NCBI RefSeq assembly: GCF_034259425.1
Contig: NZ_JAXIVU010000009.1
Span: 39,137-103,136 of the forward strand
DNA: 64,000 nucleotides
Direction: 5' to 3'
Source: Denitrificimonas halotolerans
GTDB taxonomy: Bacteria > Pseudomonadota > Gammaproteobacteria > Pseudomonadales > Pseudomonadaceae
This document shows positions 7,738 to 16,398 of the stretch, piece by piece. Below the pieces are notes generated by a model. It was not told the DNA's origin and searched no databases. It saw nothing but the letters and a program-made list of their open reading frames with translations. Every line of letters begins with the position of its first letter. Position 1 is the first letter of the stretch. The position numbers and the translations under genes are program-made.

Positions 7738-8782
7738 AGTTGGCCTGTGTGGGTGTAAAGGTAATAAGATCAAATACAGCATTAGCTAATGTGCGCTGCC
7801 CAGTAACTGTGAAATGAATACCATCGCCTGTACGCATTTTTTGTTTGATGCTTTGGTCTCCCATATAGTCAGAGTAGGTGTCTTCTGTATACCTAAAGAC
7901 TTGATTTCCAGAGAGAAAAACCTCTCCAGCATCTCGTACTTCAGACTCATAAAGCTGACTTAGGTAACTCACTTTATTGGACAAGCTTTTACGGCGCATA
8001 TGTGGAGGGCTGACCCAAATGATATCAACCTGGTGTGCTTGCGCATCTTGAATGATGGTGCGTATGCGCTCTCGATATAGAGCTTCCCATTCAGTGCTGG
8101 CAAAACGAAGGTATTTTCCACCTTTACTGGCTGGCATGTCCCAAGGGTCGTTCGGTCCTAAAAATACAATTAATAATTTAATGTCGGGATGTTTGGTTAG
8201 GGTGGTGCGAATGGTCTCTGGCCAGTTGAATGCTCGGGGATAAGCGAGCCCAGTGCTTTGTTTACTTAGATCAATACTTGATATGCCGTACTCGCGGCGC
8301 AAGCGCACTGCAAGATGGGGGGCTACGCCTTGCATCATTGAGTCTCCAGCGAAGAAGACACGGTCTCCTTCTTTGAGTTGTGCGTACTCTTTGGGTTGGA
8401 TGATATCTGGTGCAGTAGCAGGCTCTGTTTCGACGATCTGATCTTCCGGGATGTTTGCTACAGCTGAGCAGCTACAGGATGCATCACTTTCGTTAAGTGA
8501 GCTTGTAGTTGCGCTGGAGGGCAAAACAGTGGTTTCAGTTGCAGTTATGGTTTGTCCTTGCATTTTCTGCCAAAAAACTTGTGCTGCGCTAGCGAGTGCA
8601 TGATGTACGCGGCTACCGGCCTGCCAAGCTTCGATTGACTGCATTGATTGCCAAGGCGGTGGGCTGTGATAGCTTTGCTGCCAAAAGTTTTCTAGGGAGT
8701 TTTGATGAAGCCAGACCAATAATGTACCTGTGCTGAATACAACGTAGCAGCTGAGCAAGAGTCTTTTTAAGTTATACATCAT
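7730..8782 (-). CDS. DUF459-type SGNH protein, putative O-acetyltransferase partner
   Basis: The 350-residue product has one N-terminal membrane anchor (residues about 7-25) and then a low-complexity linker rich in Thr, Ser and Ala. The C-terminal SGNH domain shows FFAGDSMMQGV (block I Ser), VFLGPNDPWDMP (block III Asn) and DGIHFTVTGQ (block V). This matches DUF459 proteins that work with MBOAT acyltransferases on cell-surface polysaccharide or peptidoglycan. It lies 1 bp after the MBOAT stop and overlaps the next gene, so the three form one operon. Confidence 0.75.
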   Translation of the reverse strand: MMYNLKRLLLSCYVVFSTGTLLVWLHQNSLENFWQQSYHSPPPWQSMQSIEAWQAGSRVHHALASAAQVFWQKMQGQTITATETTVLPSSATTSSLNESDASCSCSAVANIPEDQIVETEPATAPDIIQPKEYAQLKEGDRVFFAGDSMMQGVAPHLAVRLRREYGISSIDLSKQSTGLAYPRAFNWPETIRTTLTKHPDIKLLIVFLGPNDPWDMPASKGGKYLRFASTEWEALYRERIRTIIQDAQAHQVDIIWVSPPHMRRKSLSNKVSYLSQLYESEVRDAGEVFLSGNQVFRYTEDTYSDYMGDQSIKQKMRTGDGIHFTVTGQRTLANAVFDLITFTPTQANYD

Positions 8783-8783
8783 T

Positions 8784-10199
8784 TTAAAAATTTGCGTAAA
8801 TAAAGTTTGGCATTCCGTCGGGGGCTAGACTGAAAGCGAGGCTGAGAATAATGGTAAGCATGATCGGATAACTGAACCATTTGAATTGTCCGCTGTGCGT
8901 TTCTATATGATGTGTGAAACTAACGAGCAGAGGGTAGAAAAAATACAGTAATGCTGTGGCTAATAACGGAGTGGCATAGTGCGCTGCAGCAGTTGGAAAG
9001 TGTAAGGTGCTGATTTGTTGCAGCATTAAGAGGGCGTTGTCAAAGCTATTACTGCGGAAAAATATCCATGCAAAACAAACAAAATGAAAGCAAATAAAAC
9101 GCGCTAAATTGCGTCGAATAAATGCGGTGAAGCCAAAACGGTGTTTAGCTTTAGGCAGGACTAGGTCCATGATGTTGAGAAAAATGACACCAAGTCCATG
9201 GAGGGCACCCCAAATTATAAAGGTTGTAGCGGCACCATGCCAAAGTCCTGAAATTGTCATGGCCAGTAAGACGTTGACTTGAGTTCGTATCCAACCTTTA
9301 CGACCTCCACCGAGTGGAATGTATATATAGTCACGAATAAAACTGGACAGGCTAATGTGCCAACGTGTCCAAAATTCTTTTAGATTGCTTGCCAGATAAG
9401 GTGCGTTAAAGTTAATCGGTAAGCGAAAGCCTAAAAATAAAGCGATACCTGTAACTAAATCGGTGTAGCCAGAAAAGTTGAAATAGATATTCCATGCATA
9501 AGCATACATAGCAATTAAGTTTTGTTCAGAACTATAGCCGCTAGGGTCATTAAAGACAGGGTCAACCATGTTTTCGGCAAGCCAAGCACTGAAAAGAAAC
9601 AATTTAAGCAAGGCTAATGTAATTAAAAATAAAGCGCGCTTGGGCTCTAATAGAGCACGCTGACTGTTTTGGATTTGTGGTATGAATAGCGTGGCGCGGT
9701 TAATAGGACCAGCGATAATGCTAGGGAAAAAGCATAAATATAGTATAACTTCAGTAAGGCGTGCTTTAGGTAGTTCTTGGCGTTGCACTGATACCACATA
9801 GCTAACAGAGTGGAAGCTGTAGTAAGACAGGCCTATTGGCAATAGTAGGTTTAAAAGAGGCAAGTCAATCTGCCATCCAATTTTAGAAAATGCTATTTGT
9901 ATCGATTCTTGGAAAAAAGCATAGTATTTGAAAATAATAAATAAACTGAAAATCACGCTGGCTAAGAGTAGGTAGATTTGTTTTTTCGTTAAAAGACGAT
10001 CGCCATAGTTTGCTAGTGCATAAATAAATAAACTGTAGCCAAGTAAAATCAAAGCGAATTGTAAACTAAAGAGAGCTATGAGTGTATAGCTAGCAGCAAT
10101 TAATAATTGATTGCGGGCTAGGCTTGGTAAAAAGGGTAACCAATAAATAAATAAGAAAGTAACAAAAAAAATTATAAATTCAAAAGAAAGAAGATTCAT
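8784..10199 (-). CDS. MBOAT family membrane O-acyltransferase (AlgI/PatA-like)
   Basis: This 471-residue polytopic protein has many membrane spans. It carries the MBOAT catalytic region: FWTRWHISLSSFIRDYIYIP at about residues 280-300, then the conserved His in ISGLWHGAATTFIIWGALHG. The AlgI/DltB/PatA group takes acyl groups, usually acetyl, from the cytoplasm and passes them to a periplasmic SGNH partner, which acylates a surface polymer. Two such partners follow immediately. It is the first gene of the operon. The order fits either peptidoglycan or exopolysaccharide O-acetylation, and I cannot decide between them. Confidence 0.85.
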   Translation of the reverse strand: MNLLSFEFIIFFVTFLFIYWLPFLPSLARNQLLIAASYTLIALFSLQFALILLGYSLFIYALANYGDRLLTKKQIYLLLASVIFSLFIIFKYYAFFQESIQIAFSKIGWQIDLPLLNLLLPIGLSYYSFHSVSYVVSVQRQELPKARLTEVILYLCFFPSIIAGPINRATLFIPQIQNSQRALLEPKRALFLITLALLKLFLFSAWLAENMVDPVFNDPSGYSSEQNLIAMYAYAWNIYFNFSGYTDLVTGIALFLGFRLPINFNAPYLASNLKEFWTRWHISLSSFIRDYIYIPLGGGRKGWIRTQVNVLLAMTISGLWHGAATTFIIWGALHGLGVIFLNIMDLVLPKAKHRFGFTAFIRRNLARFICFHFVCFAWIFFRSNSFDNALLMLQQISTLHFPTAAAHYATPLLATALLYFFYPLLVSFTHHIETHSGQFKWFSYPIMLTIILSLAFSLAPDGMPNFIYANF

Positions 10200-10642
10200 A
10201 TGGTAATAAGAAAAGTGATTTATAGGTAGGTGTTGTTGGTTTTATTTGGTTTAAATGAACTTTTTAGTTTCTAAAATTTTCTATAAAGTTTTTTTGATGG
10301 TCTTGTATAAACTGATCGATTGCGCCGCGCTGTAGTGATTTTAGATTGTTTACTTAGGTGTGGTCTTAAATTAATAGTTCTGCTTGTTAACAAGATGCGC
10401 ATCTTACAACAGCTGAAGTTTTAATTAAAGTTTATGGCTTTGGGTTTTTCAGTTTTTTTGGGGGGAATGGTTAGGGGTTATGTGGGATAGATTGCTGAGG
10501 TTAAGTTTAATATTTAGTTGGTTTGTTTTATTTTTTGATGTGAGTAAGTTTGAGATATATAGTTATATAGTGTCTTAAAGATAGTCTTAGTATGATGGTG
10601 CTAGTTATTATGGGGTATGATTTATAGCTTTATGTTTATTAT
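10200..10642. other. AT-rich intergenic stretch without a recognisable gene
   Basis: These 440 bases lie between the divergent start of the MBOAT operon and an IS200/IS605 remnant. They are strikingly T/G-rich on the plus strand and hold no open frame with protein character. The MBOAT operon promoter must lie here or just inside, but I see no convincing -35/-10 pair. The stretch could be decayed transposon-flanking DNA. Confidence 0.5.
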
Positions 10643-10971
10643 CAAAATCGCGTAAGACCTCGTACTTTCAAGTCAGTGTTGGATGCTGGCTGGGGTCAAT
10701 TAAAAACAATGCTGGACTATAAATGCGCTCACGCAGGCATTGTTTTTAAGGAAGTTGACGAGGCATACACTACCCAAACCTGTTCGAGTTGTGGCAATTT
10801 TCCCGAATCGAGGCCGAAAGGTATCGCAGGACTTGGAATAAGAGAATGGACGTGCAGCGAGTGCGGTGTCACCCACGATCGCGATATCAATGCGTCACGC
10901 AACATTCTCGCGGCCGGACAGGGCCGTCTAGCAGTAGAAATCCCCGTCCTTTAGGTTGGGGAGGATGTTAA
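10643..10971 (+). mobile_element. Internally deleted IS200/IS605 remnant, second copy
   Basis: The left-end motif (10643-10668, CAAAATCGCGTAAGACCTCG then TACTTT) is fused to the last roughly 93 codons of tnpB and a right-end hairpin ending in GAGGATGTTAA at 10971. The deletion differs from the copy at 4848 but likewise keeps the two ends and the 3' part of tnpB. It lies about 195 bp from a tRNA-Leu gene. Confidence 0.8.
10670..10954 (+). pseudogene. TnpB C-terminal fragment, 93 codons
   Basis: The open frame reads KSVLDAGWGQLKTMLDYK, then TQTCSSCGNFPESRPKG, REWTCSECGVTHDRDINAS and RNILAAGQGRL before a TAG stop. The four zinc-finger cysteines and the last RuvC aspartate are intact. The first two RuvC residues and the whole recognition lobe are missing, so it cannot be a nuclease. 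A methionine codon at 10676 could start translation of a small zinc-finger peptide, but no ribosome-binding site is obvious. Confidence 0.75.
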
Positions 10972-11165
10972 TGTGATGTGTTAGCTTTGAGTATTGGTAA
11001 AAACAGAGAAGTTTTTTTGCTTAACAAGAGCATTAAGTGGTTGTAGCTTGGGTAAGGTGTACGTGTGAAAAAAAGCTATGTGCTGTACGGGAGGGCTAGA
11101 TCTGTATTGCTTGAATACGTAGGCGCTGTGCAGAATAAAAGAAGAGAGTAGTAATAGAAAAGAAA

Positions 11166-11252
11166 TGGTGCCCAGGAGAAGACTCGAACTTCCACGGCCG
11201 TAAGGCCACTAGCACCTGAAGCTAGCGTGTCTACCAATTTCACCACCTGGGC
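11166..11252 (-). tRNA. tRNA-Leu (anticodon CAG)
   Basis: The minus strand starts GCCCAGGTGGTGAAATTGGT and ends in CCTGGGCACCA, giving a 7-bp acceptor stem, discriminator A and an encoded CCA. The anticodon stem CTAGC/GCTAG encloses the loop TTCAGGT with CAG at its centre. A long variable arm (GGCCTTACGGCC) and the T-loop TTCGAGTC identify a class II leucine tRNA. The gene stands alone, between an IS remnant and rnr, and is transcribed away from rnr. Confidence 0.95.
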
Positions 11253-11390
11253 ATAAAAAACGATACTTAATGTACTGAATTCATGGTACAACATTATTCA
11301 TATAACGTTGTGGTGGCGAACTATACGACTGAAAAAAGAAGTTGTAAACCCCCAAACGCTAAAAAATCTGTTAAATTAGACACGCTATAC

Positions 11391-11427
11391 GGTGAAGTGA
11401 GTATTGATTTGCTTCACCATTTATTTT
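11391..11427 (+). terminator. Terminator-like hairpin in the rnr leader
   Basis: GGTGAAG (11391-11397) pairs with CTTCACC (11412-11418), with a 14-nt loop, followed by ATTTATTTTT. It ends just before the rnr ribosome-binding site (AAGGTG, 11435-11440). It could attenuate rnr transcription or simply be a leader fold. Its effect is inferred from position. Confidence 0.45.
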
Positions 11428-11448
11428 TACATGTAAGGTGAATTCAAT

Positions 11449-13848
11449 TTGGTAGCCGATTGGCAATCCCTCGATCCAGAGGCCGCGCGTGAAGCGGAAA
11501 AATACGACAACCCAATCCCTAGTCGAGAGCTGATCTTGCAGCACTTGGCTGAACGAGGCGCGCCTGCGACTCGTGAGCAGCTCGCAACGGAGTTCGCTCT
11601 AAGCTCAGAAGAAGACTTAGAAGCATTACGTCGTCGTTTAAGAGCGATGGAGCGCGATGCGCAAGTGGTTTATACCCGGCGTGGTGCTTATGCGCCGGTA
11701 GATAAGCTAGATCTTGTGGTGGGACGCGTGAGCGGACACCGAGATGGCTTTGGTTTTTTAATTCCTGATGATGGTGGCGATGACTTATTTTTAAGTCCCA
11801 CTCAGATGCGTTTGGTATTTGATGGTGACCGAGCCTTGGCTCGGGTGGTTGGCTTTGATAAGCGTGGCCGACGTGAAGGTGCTATAGCTGAAGTTGTTGT
11901 GCGTGCTCATGAAACTATTGTGGGGCGTTATAACGAAGAAAATGGTATTGGCTTCGTTTTGCCGGACAATAAGAAGATGCAGCAAGAAGTGCTGATCAGT
12001 CCGGGTCGCAATGGTGGTGCGCAAGTTGGACAGCTGGTTGAGGTGGCGATTACTCATTGGCCAACGCGACGTTTCCAGGCTCAAGGTAATATTGTGGAAG
12101 TGCTGGGTGAGTATATGGCGCCGGGCATGGAAATTGAGGTTGCTCTGCGTAACTATGATATTCCCCATGAGTGGCCTGCGGAAGCATTAAAGGAAGCGCG
12201 TCGCCTAAAGCCTGAGGTTGATGAGAAAGATAAAGAGCGTCGAGTAGATCTGCGTGAGTTGCCTTTTGTCACTATTGATGGTGCTGATGCTCGTGACTTT
12301 GATGATGCAGTGTATTGTGAGCCGCGTACAGGAAGTAGTGGTGATATTGTTGCTGAAGGCTGGCGTCTTTATGTTGCCATTGCTGATGTGTCGCACTATG
12401 TCAAAGTAGATTCGGCATTAGATGCTGAAGCACGATTGCGTGGTAATTCGGTGTACTTTCCTGAGCGCGTGATTCCAATGCTGCCAGAAGAGTTATCTAA
12501 TGGACTGTGCTCACTTAATCCGAACGTTGATCGTTTGGCTATGGTTTGTGAGATTGCTTTAGCCCGTAACGGTAAGATGATCGGTTATCAGTTTTATGAA
12601 GCGGTGATTAATTCTCATGCGCGACTTACCTATGATGTGGTAAGTGCAATGCTTGAGCATCCGCGTAGTGCTGAAGGTAAAGAAGCGATGGCTGAATATG
12701 CGGCAGTTGTGCCGCATGTAAAGCATTTGTATGCGGTATATAAAGCGTTACAAAAGCAGCGTCATAATCGTGGTGCAATTGATTTTGAAACCCGTGAAAC
12801 TCGTATTGTGTTTGGTGAAGACCGTAAAATTTCAGAAATTTTACCGACCGAGCGTAATGATGCGCACAAGTTGATTGAAGAATGTATGTTGTGTGCCAAC
12901 GTTGCCATGGCAGAGTTTTTGGAAGAGCATGACTTGCCTGGCTTGTATCGTGTGCATGATGGTCCCCCAGAAGAAAAATTAGAAAAATTACGAGGTTTTT
13001 TAAGTAGCTTAGGTTTGACTCTGAATCGCGGTAAGGGTGATCCTACTCCGAAAGATTACTTAGCTCTGCTTGAAGTGGTGCGTGAACGTCCAGACTTTCA
13101 GTTGATTCAAACAGTGATGCTGCGCTCGTTGAGTCAGGCTATGTATAGCCCAGATAATCATGGGCATTTTGGTTTGAACTACGAAGCTTATACGCACTTT
13201 ACATCGCCGATTCGTCGTTATGCGGATTTGCTGAATCATCGCGCGGTGCGCAGTATTATTCGATCGCGCAAAAACACTGAGCGCGTGCAGCGTGTAGGTG
13301 CACGTAGTATGCCAAAGGCACGTATTTATCCATATGAGCTGCAACAGCTTGAGGAGATTGGTGTAGAGGTGTCGTTGACAGAGCGTCGTGCTGATGAAGC
13401 TACACGTGACGTTGTGACATGGCTTAAGTGTGAGTTTATGCTGGGCCGTGTTGGCGAAAGCTTCCCTGGCGTGATTACCGCAGTGACTGGTTTTGGCTTA
13501 TTTGTTGAGCTGATTGATATTTACGTCGAGGGCTTGGTGCATGTTACTGCATTGCCAGGTGACTATTATCAGTTTGATGCCTTACATCATCGTTTGACTG
13601 GTGAGCGCAGTGGTCGCAGTTTCCGCCTAGGGGATACAGTGGAAGTGATTGTCGCTCGCGTTGATTTAGATGAGCGTAAGATTGATTTTGAAATGAATCC
13701 GGATGATGTTAACGCTGGCAAGCGTGCATCTTCGGTGGGTAAAACAGCGAAAAAATCATCTAAAGAAGAAAAGAGCGCACAGCCGAAAAATAAAGCGCGT
13801 AAGCGTAAAGTAGTGAGTAAATCCACTAAAGCGGGGCACTATGAGTAA
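11449..13848 (+). CDS. rnr: Ribonuclease R
   Basis: This 799-residue 3'-5' hydrolytic exoribonuclease degrades structured RNA and takes part in rRNA quality control. It starts at TTG (MVADWQSLDP), with AAGGTG about 8 bp upstream. An N-terminal helix-turn-helix-like segment is followed by cold-shock domains (GRVSGHRDGFGFLIPDDGG). The RNB catalytic domain carries the metal-binding aspartates in DGADARDFDDAVY, near residue 280. A C-terminal S1 domain (PGVITAVTGFGLFVELID) and a basic Lys/Ser-rich tail complete it. It overlaps rlmB by 8 bp, so the two genes form one transcription unit. Confidence 0.95.
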   Translation: MVADWQSLDPEAAREAEKYDNPIPSRELILQHLAERGAPATREQLATEFALSSEEDLEALRRRLRAMERDAQVVYTRRGAYAPVDKLDLVVGRVSGHRDGFGFLIPDDGGDDLFLSPTQMRLVFDGDRALARVVGFDKRGRREGAIAEVVVRAHETIVGRYNEENGIGFVLPDNKKMQQEVLISPGRNGGAQVGQLVEVAITHWPTRRFQAQGNIVEVLGEYMAPGMEIEVALRNYDIPHEWPAEALKEARRLKPEVDEKDKERRVDLRELPFVTIDGADARDFDDAVYCEPRTGSSGDIVAEGWRLYVAIADVSHYVKVDSALDAEARLRGNSVYFPERVIPMLPEELSNGLCSLNPNVDRLAMVCEIALARNGKMIGYQFYEAVINSHARLTYDVVSAMLEHPRSAEGKEAMAEYAAVVPHVKHLYAVYKALQKQRHNRGAIDFETRETRIVFGEDRKISEILPTERNDAHKLIEECMLCANVAMAEFLEEHDLPGLYRVHDGPPEEKLEKLRGFLSSLGLTLNRGKGDPTPKDYLALLEVVRERPDFQLIQTVMLRSLSQAMYSPDNHGHFGLNYEAYTHFTSPIRRYADLLNHRAVRSIIRSRKNTERVQRVGARSMPKARIYPYELQQLEEIGVEVSLTERRADEATRDVVTWLKCEFMLGRVGESFPGVITAVTGFGLFVELIDIYVEGLVHVTALPGDYYQFDALHHRLTGERSGRSFRLGDTVEVIVARVDLDERKIDFEMNPDDVNAGKRASSVGKTAKKSSKEEKSAQPKNKARKRKVVSKSTKAGHYE

Positions 13849-14587
13849 TTTGGAAAATGTTTATGGTGTTCATGCTGTTGAGTCATTGCTGCGTCATCAC
13901 CCTAAGCGAGTGAAAGCTTTGGTTTTAGCTGAAGGTCGCAGTGAGCCTCGCGTTCAGGTTTTGCGGGAGCTGGCAGAGGAAGCTCGGATTCCTGTCAGTA
14001 CGCTGAGTCGTCGTGAGATGGATGAGCAGCTTGATGGTGTTCACCAGGGAGTGCTAGCTAAAGTCAGTCCGAGTCAAGTATGGGGTGAAGCTATGCTTGA
14101 TGAATTGTTGGATCGTTTAGCTGAGCCGCCCTTGCTGCTAGTGCTTGATGGTGTCACTGATCCGCATAATTTAGGAGCCTGTTTGCGCACGGCTGATGCT
14201 GCAGGTGTGCATGCGGTGATCATTCCGAAAGATAAATCGGCAAGCTTAAATGCTACTGTGCGTAAAGTGGCGTGTGGTGCTGCGGAGGTCGTGCCTTTAG
14301 TTGCAGTGACCAACTTGGCACGAGCTTTAGAGAAGCTGCGACAGAAAGGCTTGTGGGTCGTAGGCACAGCGGGCGATGCTGAACAGAGTTTATATCAGCA
14401 AGATATGAAAGGGCCGCTTATAGTTGTGATGGGGGCGGAAGGGGCTGGCATGCGCCGTTTAACTCGCGAGCATTGTGATTTTTTAGTGCATCTACCCATG
14501 CAGGGTAGCGTCAGTAGTTTGAACGTGTCAGTGGCAACAGGTGTTTGCTTGTTTGAAGCTCAACGGCAACGTTTGCTCAAGGGCTAA
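13841..14587 (+). CDS. rlmB: 23S rRNA (guanosine-2251-2'-O)-methyltransferase
   Basis: The 248-residue SPOUT-class enzyme methylates G2251 in the 23S rRNA peptidyl-transferase P loop. The N-terminal substrate-binding domain starts NVYGVHAVESLL. The SpoU motifs follow: motif 1 DPHNLGACLRTADAAG, motif 2 VVMGAEGAGMRRL and motif 3 LPMQGSVSSLNVSVATG, which form the knotted SAM site. The gene's ATG lies inside the end of rnr in another frame, which points to coupling. Confidence 0.95.
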   Translation: MSNLENVYGVHAVESLLRHHPKRVKALVLAEGRSEPRVQVLRELAEEARIPVSTLSRREMDEQLDGVHQGVLAKVSPSQVWGEAMLDELLDRLAEPPLLLVLDGVTDPHNLGACLRTADAAGVHAVIIPKDKSASLNATVRKVACGAAEVVPLVAVTNLARALEKLRQKGLWVVGTAGDAEQSLYQQDMKGPLIVVMGAEGAGMRRLTREHCDFLVHLPMQGSVSSLNVSVATGVCLFEAQRQRLLKG

Positions 14588-14629
14588 GTTGGTGTTTGCA
14601 AAAATAACTCATGCTTTTTGAGACTTGCC

Positions 14630-14658
14630 TTGCTTAGTGGGGTGAGCTTCTTTAGAAT
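14630..14658 (+). promoter_or_regulatory. Sigma-70-type promoter for the rpsF operon
   Basis: TTGCTT at 14630-14635 and TAGAAT at 14653-14658 are separated by 17 bp, a good match to the housekeeping promoter. It lies about 105 bp before rpsF and would give a leader of roughly 100 nt. Confidence 0.6.
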
Positions 14659-14720
14659 ACCGCACCTTGCATTGTGCGTATTCTTTGGGGATACGTTTGT
14701 GTAAATTTTATCCACTCCTT

Positions 14721-14753
14721 GTCTGACCGCTGAATGCGGCAGGCTACAACCCG
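14721..14753 (+). promoter_or_regulatory. Candidate S6:S18-binding leader RNA before rpsF
   Basis: GTCTG (14721-14725), a bulged A, CCGC, loop TGAAT, GCGG and CAGGC (14740-14744) form a stem, followed by TACAACCCG. Bacterial rpsF leaders often carry a stem with a CCG element that mimics 16S rRNA and binds the S6:S18 pair to shut off translation. The position and the CCG next to the stem fit, but I have not aligned it to the family model. Confidence 0.45.
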
Positions 14754-14765
14754 TAAGGAGCATCT

Positions 14766-15188
14766 ATGCGTCATTACGAAATAGTGTTCTTGGTCCACCC
14801 GGATCAGAGCGAACAAGTCGGCGGTATGGTTGAGCGTTATACCAAACTGATCGAAGAAGATGGTGGTCAAATTCATCGTCAAGAAGACTGGGGTCGTCGT
14901 CAATTAGCTTACCCAATTGATGATATCCATAAAGCTCACTACATTTTGCTCAACGTTGAGTGCAGTAGCAAAGCTTTAGCAGAGCTGGAAGACAGCTTCC
15001 GCTACAACGATGCAGTGCTGCGCAACCTGATCATTCGTCGCGATGAAGCGGTTACTGAACAGTCTGAAATGTTAAAGGCTGAAGAGAACCGTAACGAGCG
15101 TCGTGAGCGTCGTGAGCGTCCTGAAACTACCGAGCGTACCGAAGAAGACGGTAACGACGATAGTGACAGCGAATCTGACGACGAGTAA
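14766..15188 (+). CDS. rpsF: 30S ribosomal protein S6
   Basis: The 140-residue product begins MRHYEIVFLVHPDQSEQV, typical of S6, and has the conserved DWGRRQLAYPI segment. The C-terminal tail is long and charged, with Arg-rich (RNERRERRERPE) and then acidic (ESDDE) stretches. In other bacteria RimK adds glutamate residues to the S6 tail. S6 binds S18 on the platform of the 30S subunit, and rpsR follows 28 bp downstream. The ribosome-binding site is AAGGAG. Confidence 0.97.
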   Translation: MRHYEIVFLVHPDQSEQVGGMVERYTKLIEEDGGQIHRQEDWGRRQLAYPIDDIHKAHYILLNVECSSKALAELEDSFRYNDAVLRNLIIRRDEAVTEQSEMLKAEENRNERRERRERPETTERTEEDGNDDSDSESDDE

Positions 15189-15216
15189 TCCCTGAGTTAA
15201 TTGAGGAGCCACTACC

Positions 15217-15447
15217 ATGGCACGTTTTTTCCGCCGCCGTAAGTTTTGCCGTTTTACTGCTGAAGGTGTTACCGAGATCGATTACAAAGATCTAAACACC
15301 CTGAAAGCTTATGTTTCAGAAACTGGCAAGATTGTACCAAGCCGTATTACTGGTACTAAAGCTAAATATCAGCGTCAATTGTCAACCGCGATCAAACGCG
15401 CGCGCTTTTTAGCTCTGCTGCCATACACCGACAGTCACAATAATTGA
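15217..15447 (+). CDS. rpsR: 30S ribosomal protein S18
   Basis: The 76-residue product has the classic start MARFFRRRKFCRFTAEG and the KYQRQLSTAIKRARFLALLP core. S18 forms a heterodimer with S6 on the 30S platform. TTGAGGAG is the ribosome-binding site. It lies between rpsF and a DUF2232 membrane protein gene, as in other pseudomonads. Confidence 0.97.
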   Translation: MARFFRRRKFCRFTAEGVTEIDYKDLNTLKAYVSETGKIVPSRITGTKAKYQRQLSTAIKRARFLALLPYTDSHNN

Positions 15448-15482
15448 TCTTTGGCTGTACCGTGAAATGGATAGGTTAATGC

Positions 15483-16355
15483 ATGCGTATACTCGCTGAG
15501 TTTGTAATGCGTGGGCGCATGCAGGCTGTTGTAGTGACAGCCTTAGCCGTGGCCGTACCAATGATGTTTTGGTTCGGTGCTGCTGCTGCGAGTTTAGTGT
15601 TATTAAGACGCGGCTTGAATGATGCATTGAATGTCATCGTTTGGGCATTATTGCCTGCAATAGTTTGGGCTTACTTTGATGATCCTCGTCCTTTATTGGG
15701 GTTGCTTGGAGCATTAATATTGGCACAAGTGTTGCGTAGCAGTGCGTCTTGGGCAAAAGTCTTGCTTGCAAGTCTCTTGCTAGGAGCTGTTTTTGCATGG
15801 GGGCTTGGTGTTGCATTTGCTCAACCGCTTAGCGAGTTGGCCAATGAGCTCAATACGCTCATGCCTAAACTTCTTCCAGACCTTTATGAGCAGCTTAATG
15901 CTGAACAGCATTTGCAGTTAAGTAGTCTAATTGTGCCAGTACTAACTGGTTTGATGGCTGCTGTATTGCAAATCATATGTGTACTCAGTGTGGTGCTTGC
16001 ACGATATTGGCAAGCAGCTTTATATAACCCTGGTGGGTTAGGGCTTGAGTTTAAAGCCTTACGCTTACCTGCGGTGATAGTGTTCCCCCTAGTGTTTGGT
16101 ATGTTGTTTGCGCCAAGCCTCGGGATACAGGCTGCAGTGTTAACGCCAGTGTGCAGTGTGCCGCTGTTATTTACAGGGTTGGCCGTTGTACACGGGCTGA
16201 TCGCTAAATACCGCGCAGGCAGTTTTTGGTCGATTGGTTTGTATATAGGTTTGATCTTGTTTACGCAGGTGATTTATCCGTTTTTAGTGGTACTGGCTAT
16301 CGTCGATAGTGTTTTTGATTTTCGTGGTTTAAAGCATCAGCAAAATGATGCTTAA
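15483..16355 (+). CDS. DUF2232 (YybS-like) inner-membrane protein
   Basis: The 290-residue protein has about eight predicted membrane spans and no catalytic motif that I can see. It occupies the position between rpsR and rplI where pseudomonads carry a DUF2232 gene. The start MRILAEFVMRGRMQAV was chosen because the family begins this way, although its ribosome-binding site is weak. Distantly related YybS proteins in Firmicutes are also found near rplI-type operons. Function is unknown. Its constant link to ribosomal genes may be regulatory or historical. Confidence 0.8.
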   Translation: MRILAEFVMRGRMQAVVVTALAVAVPMMFWFGAAAASLVLLRRGLNDALNVIVWALLPAIVWAYFDDPRPLLGLLGALILAQVLRSSASWAKVLLASLLLGAVFAWGLGVAFAQPLSELANELNTLMPKLLPDLYEQLNAEQHLQLSSLIVPVLTGLMAAVLQIICVLSVVLARYWQAALYNPGGLGLEFKALRLPAVIVFPLVFGMLFAPSLGIQAAVLTPVCSVPLLFTGLAVVHGLIAKYRAGSFWSIGLYIGLILFTQVIYPFLVVLAIVDSVFDFRGLKHQQNDA

Positions 16356-16398
16356 TGTCGCGAACGGTGAACGTTGAAATTCAAGAGGTGAGACTCAA

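Noticed and set aside
11076..11294. Reverse-strand ORF of 72 codons
   Set aside because: It overlaps the tRNA-Leu gene on the same strand and is explained by it.
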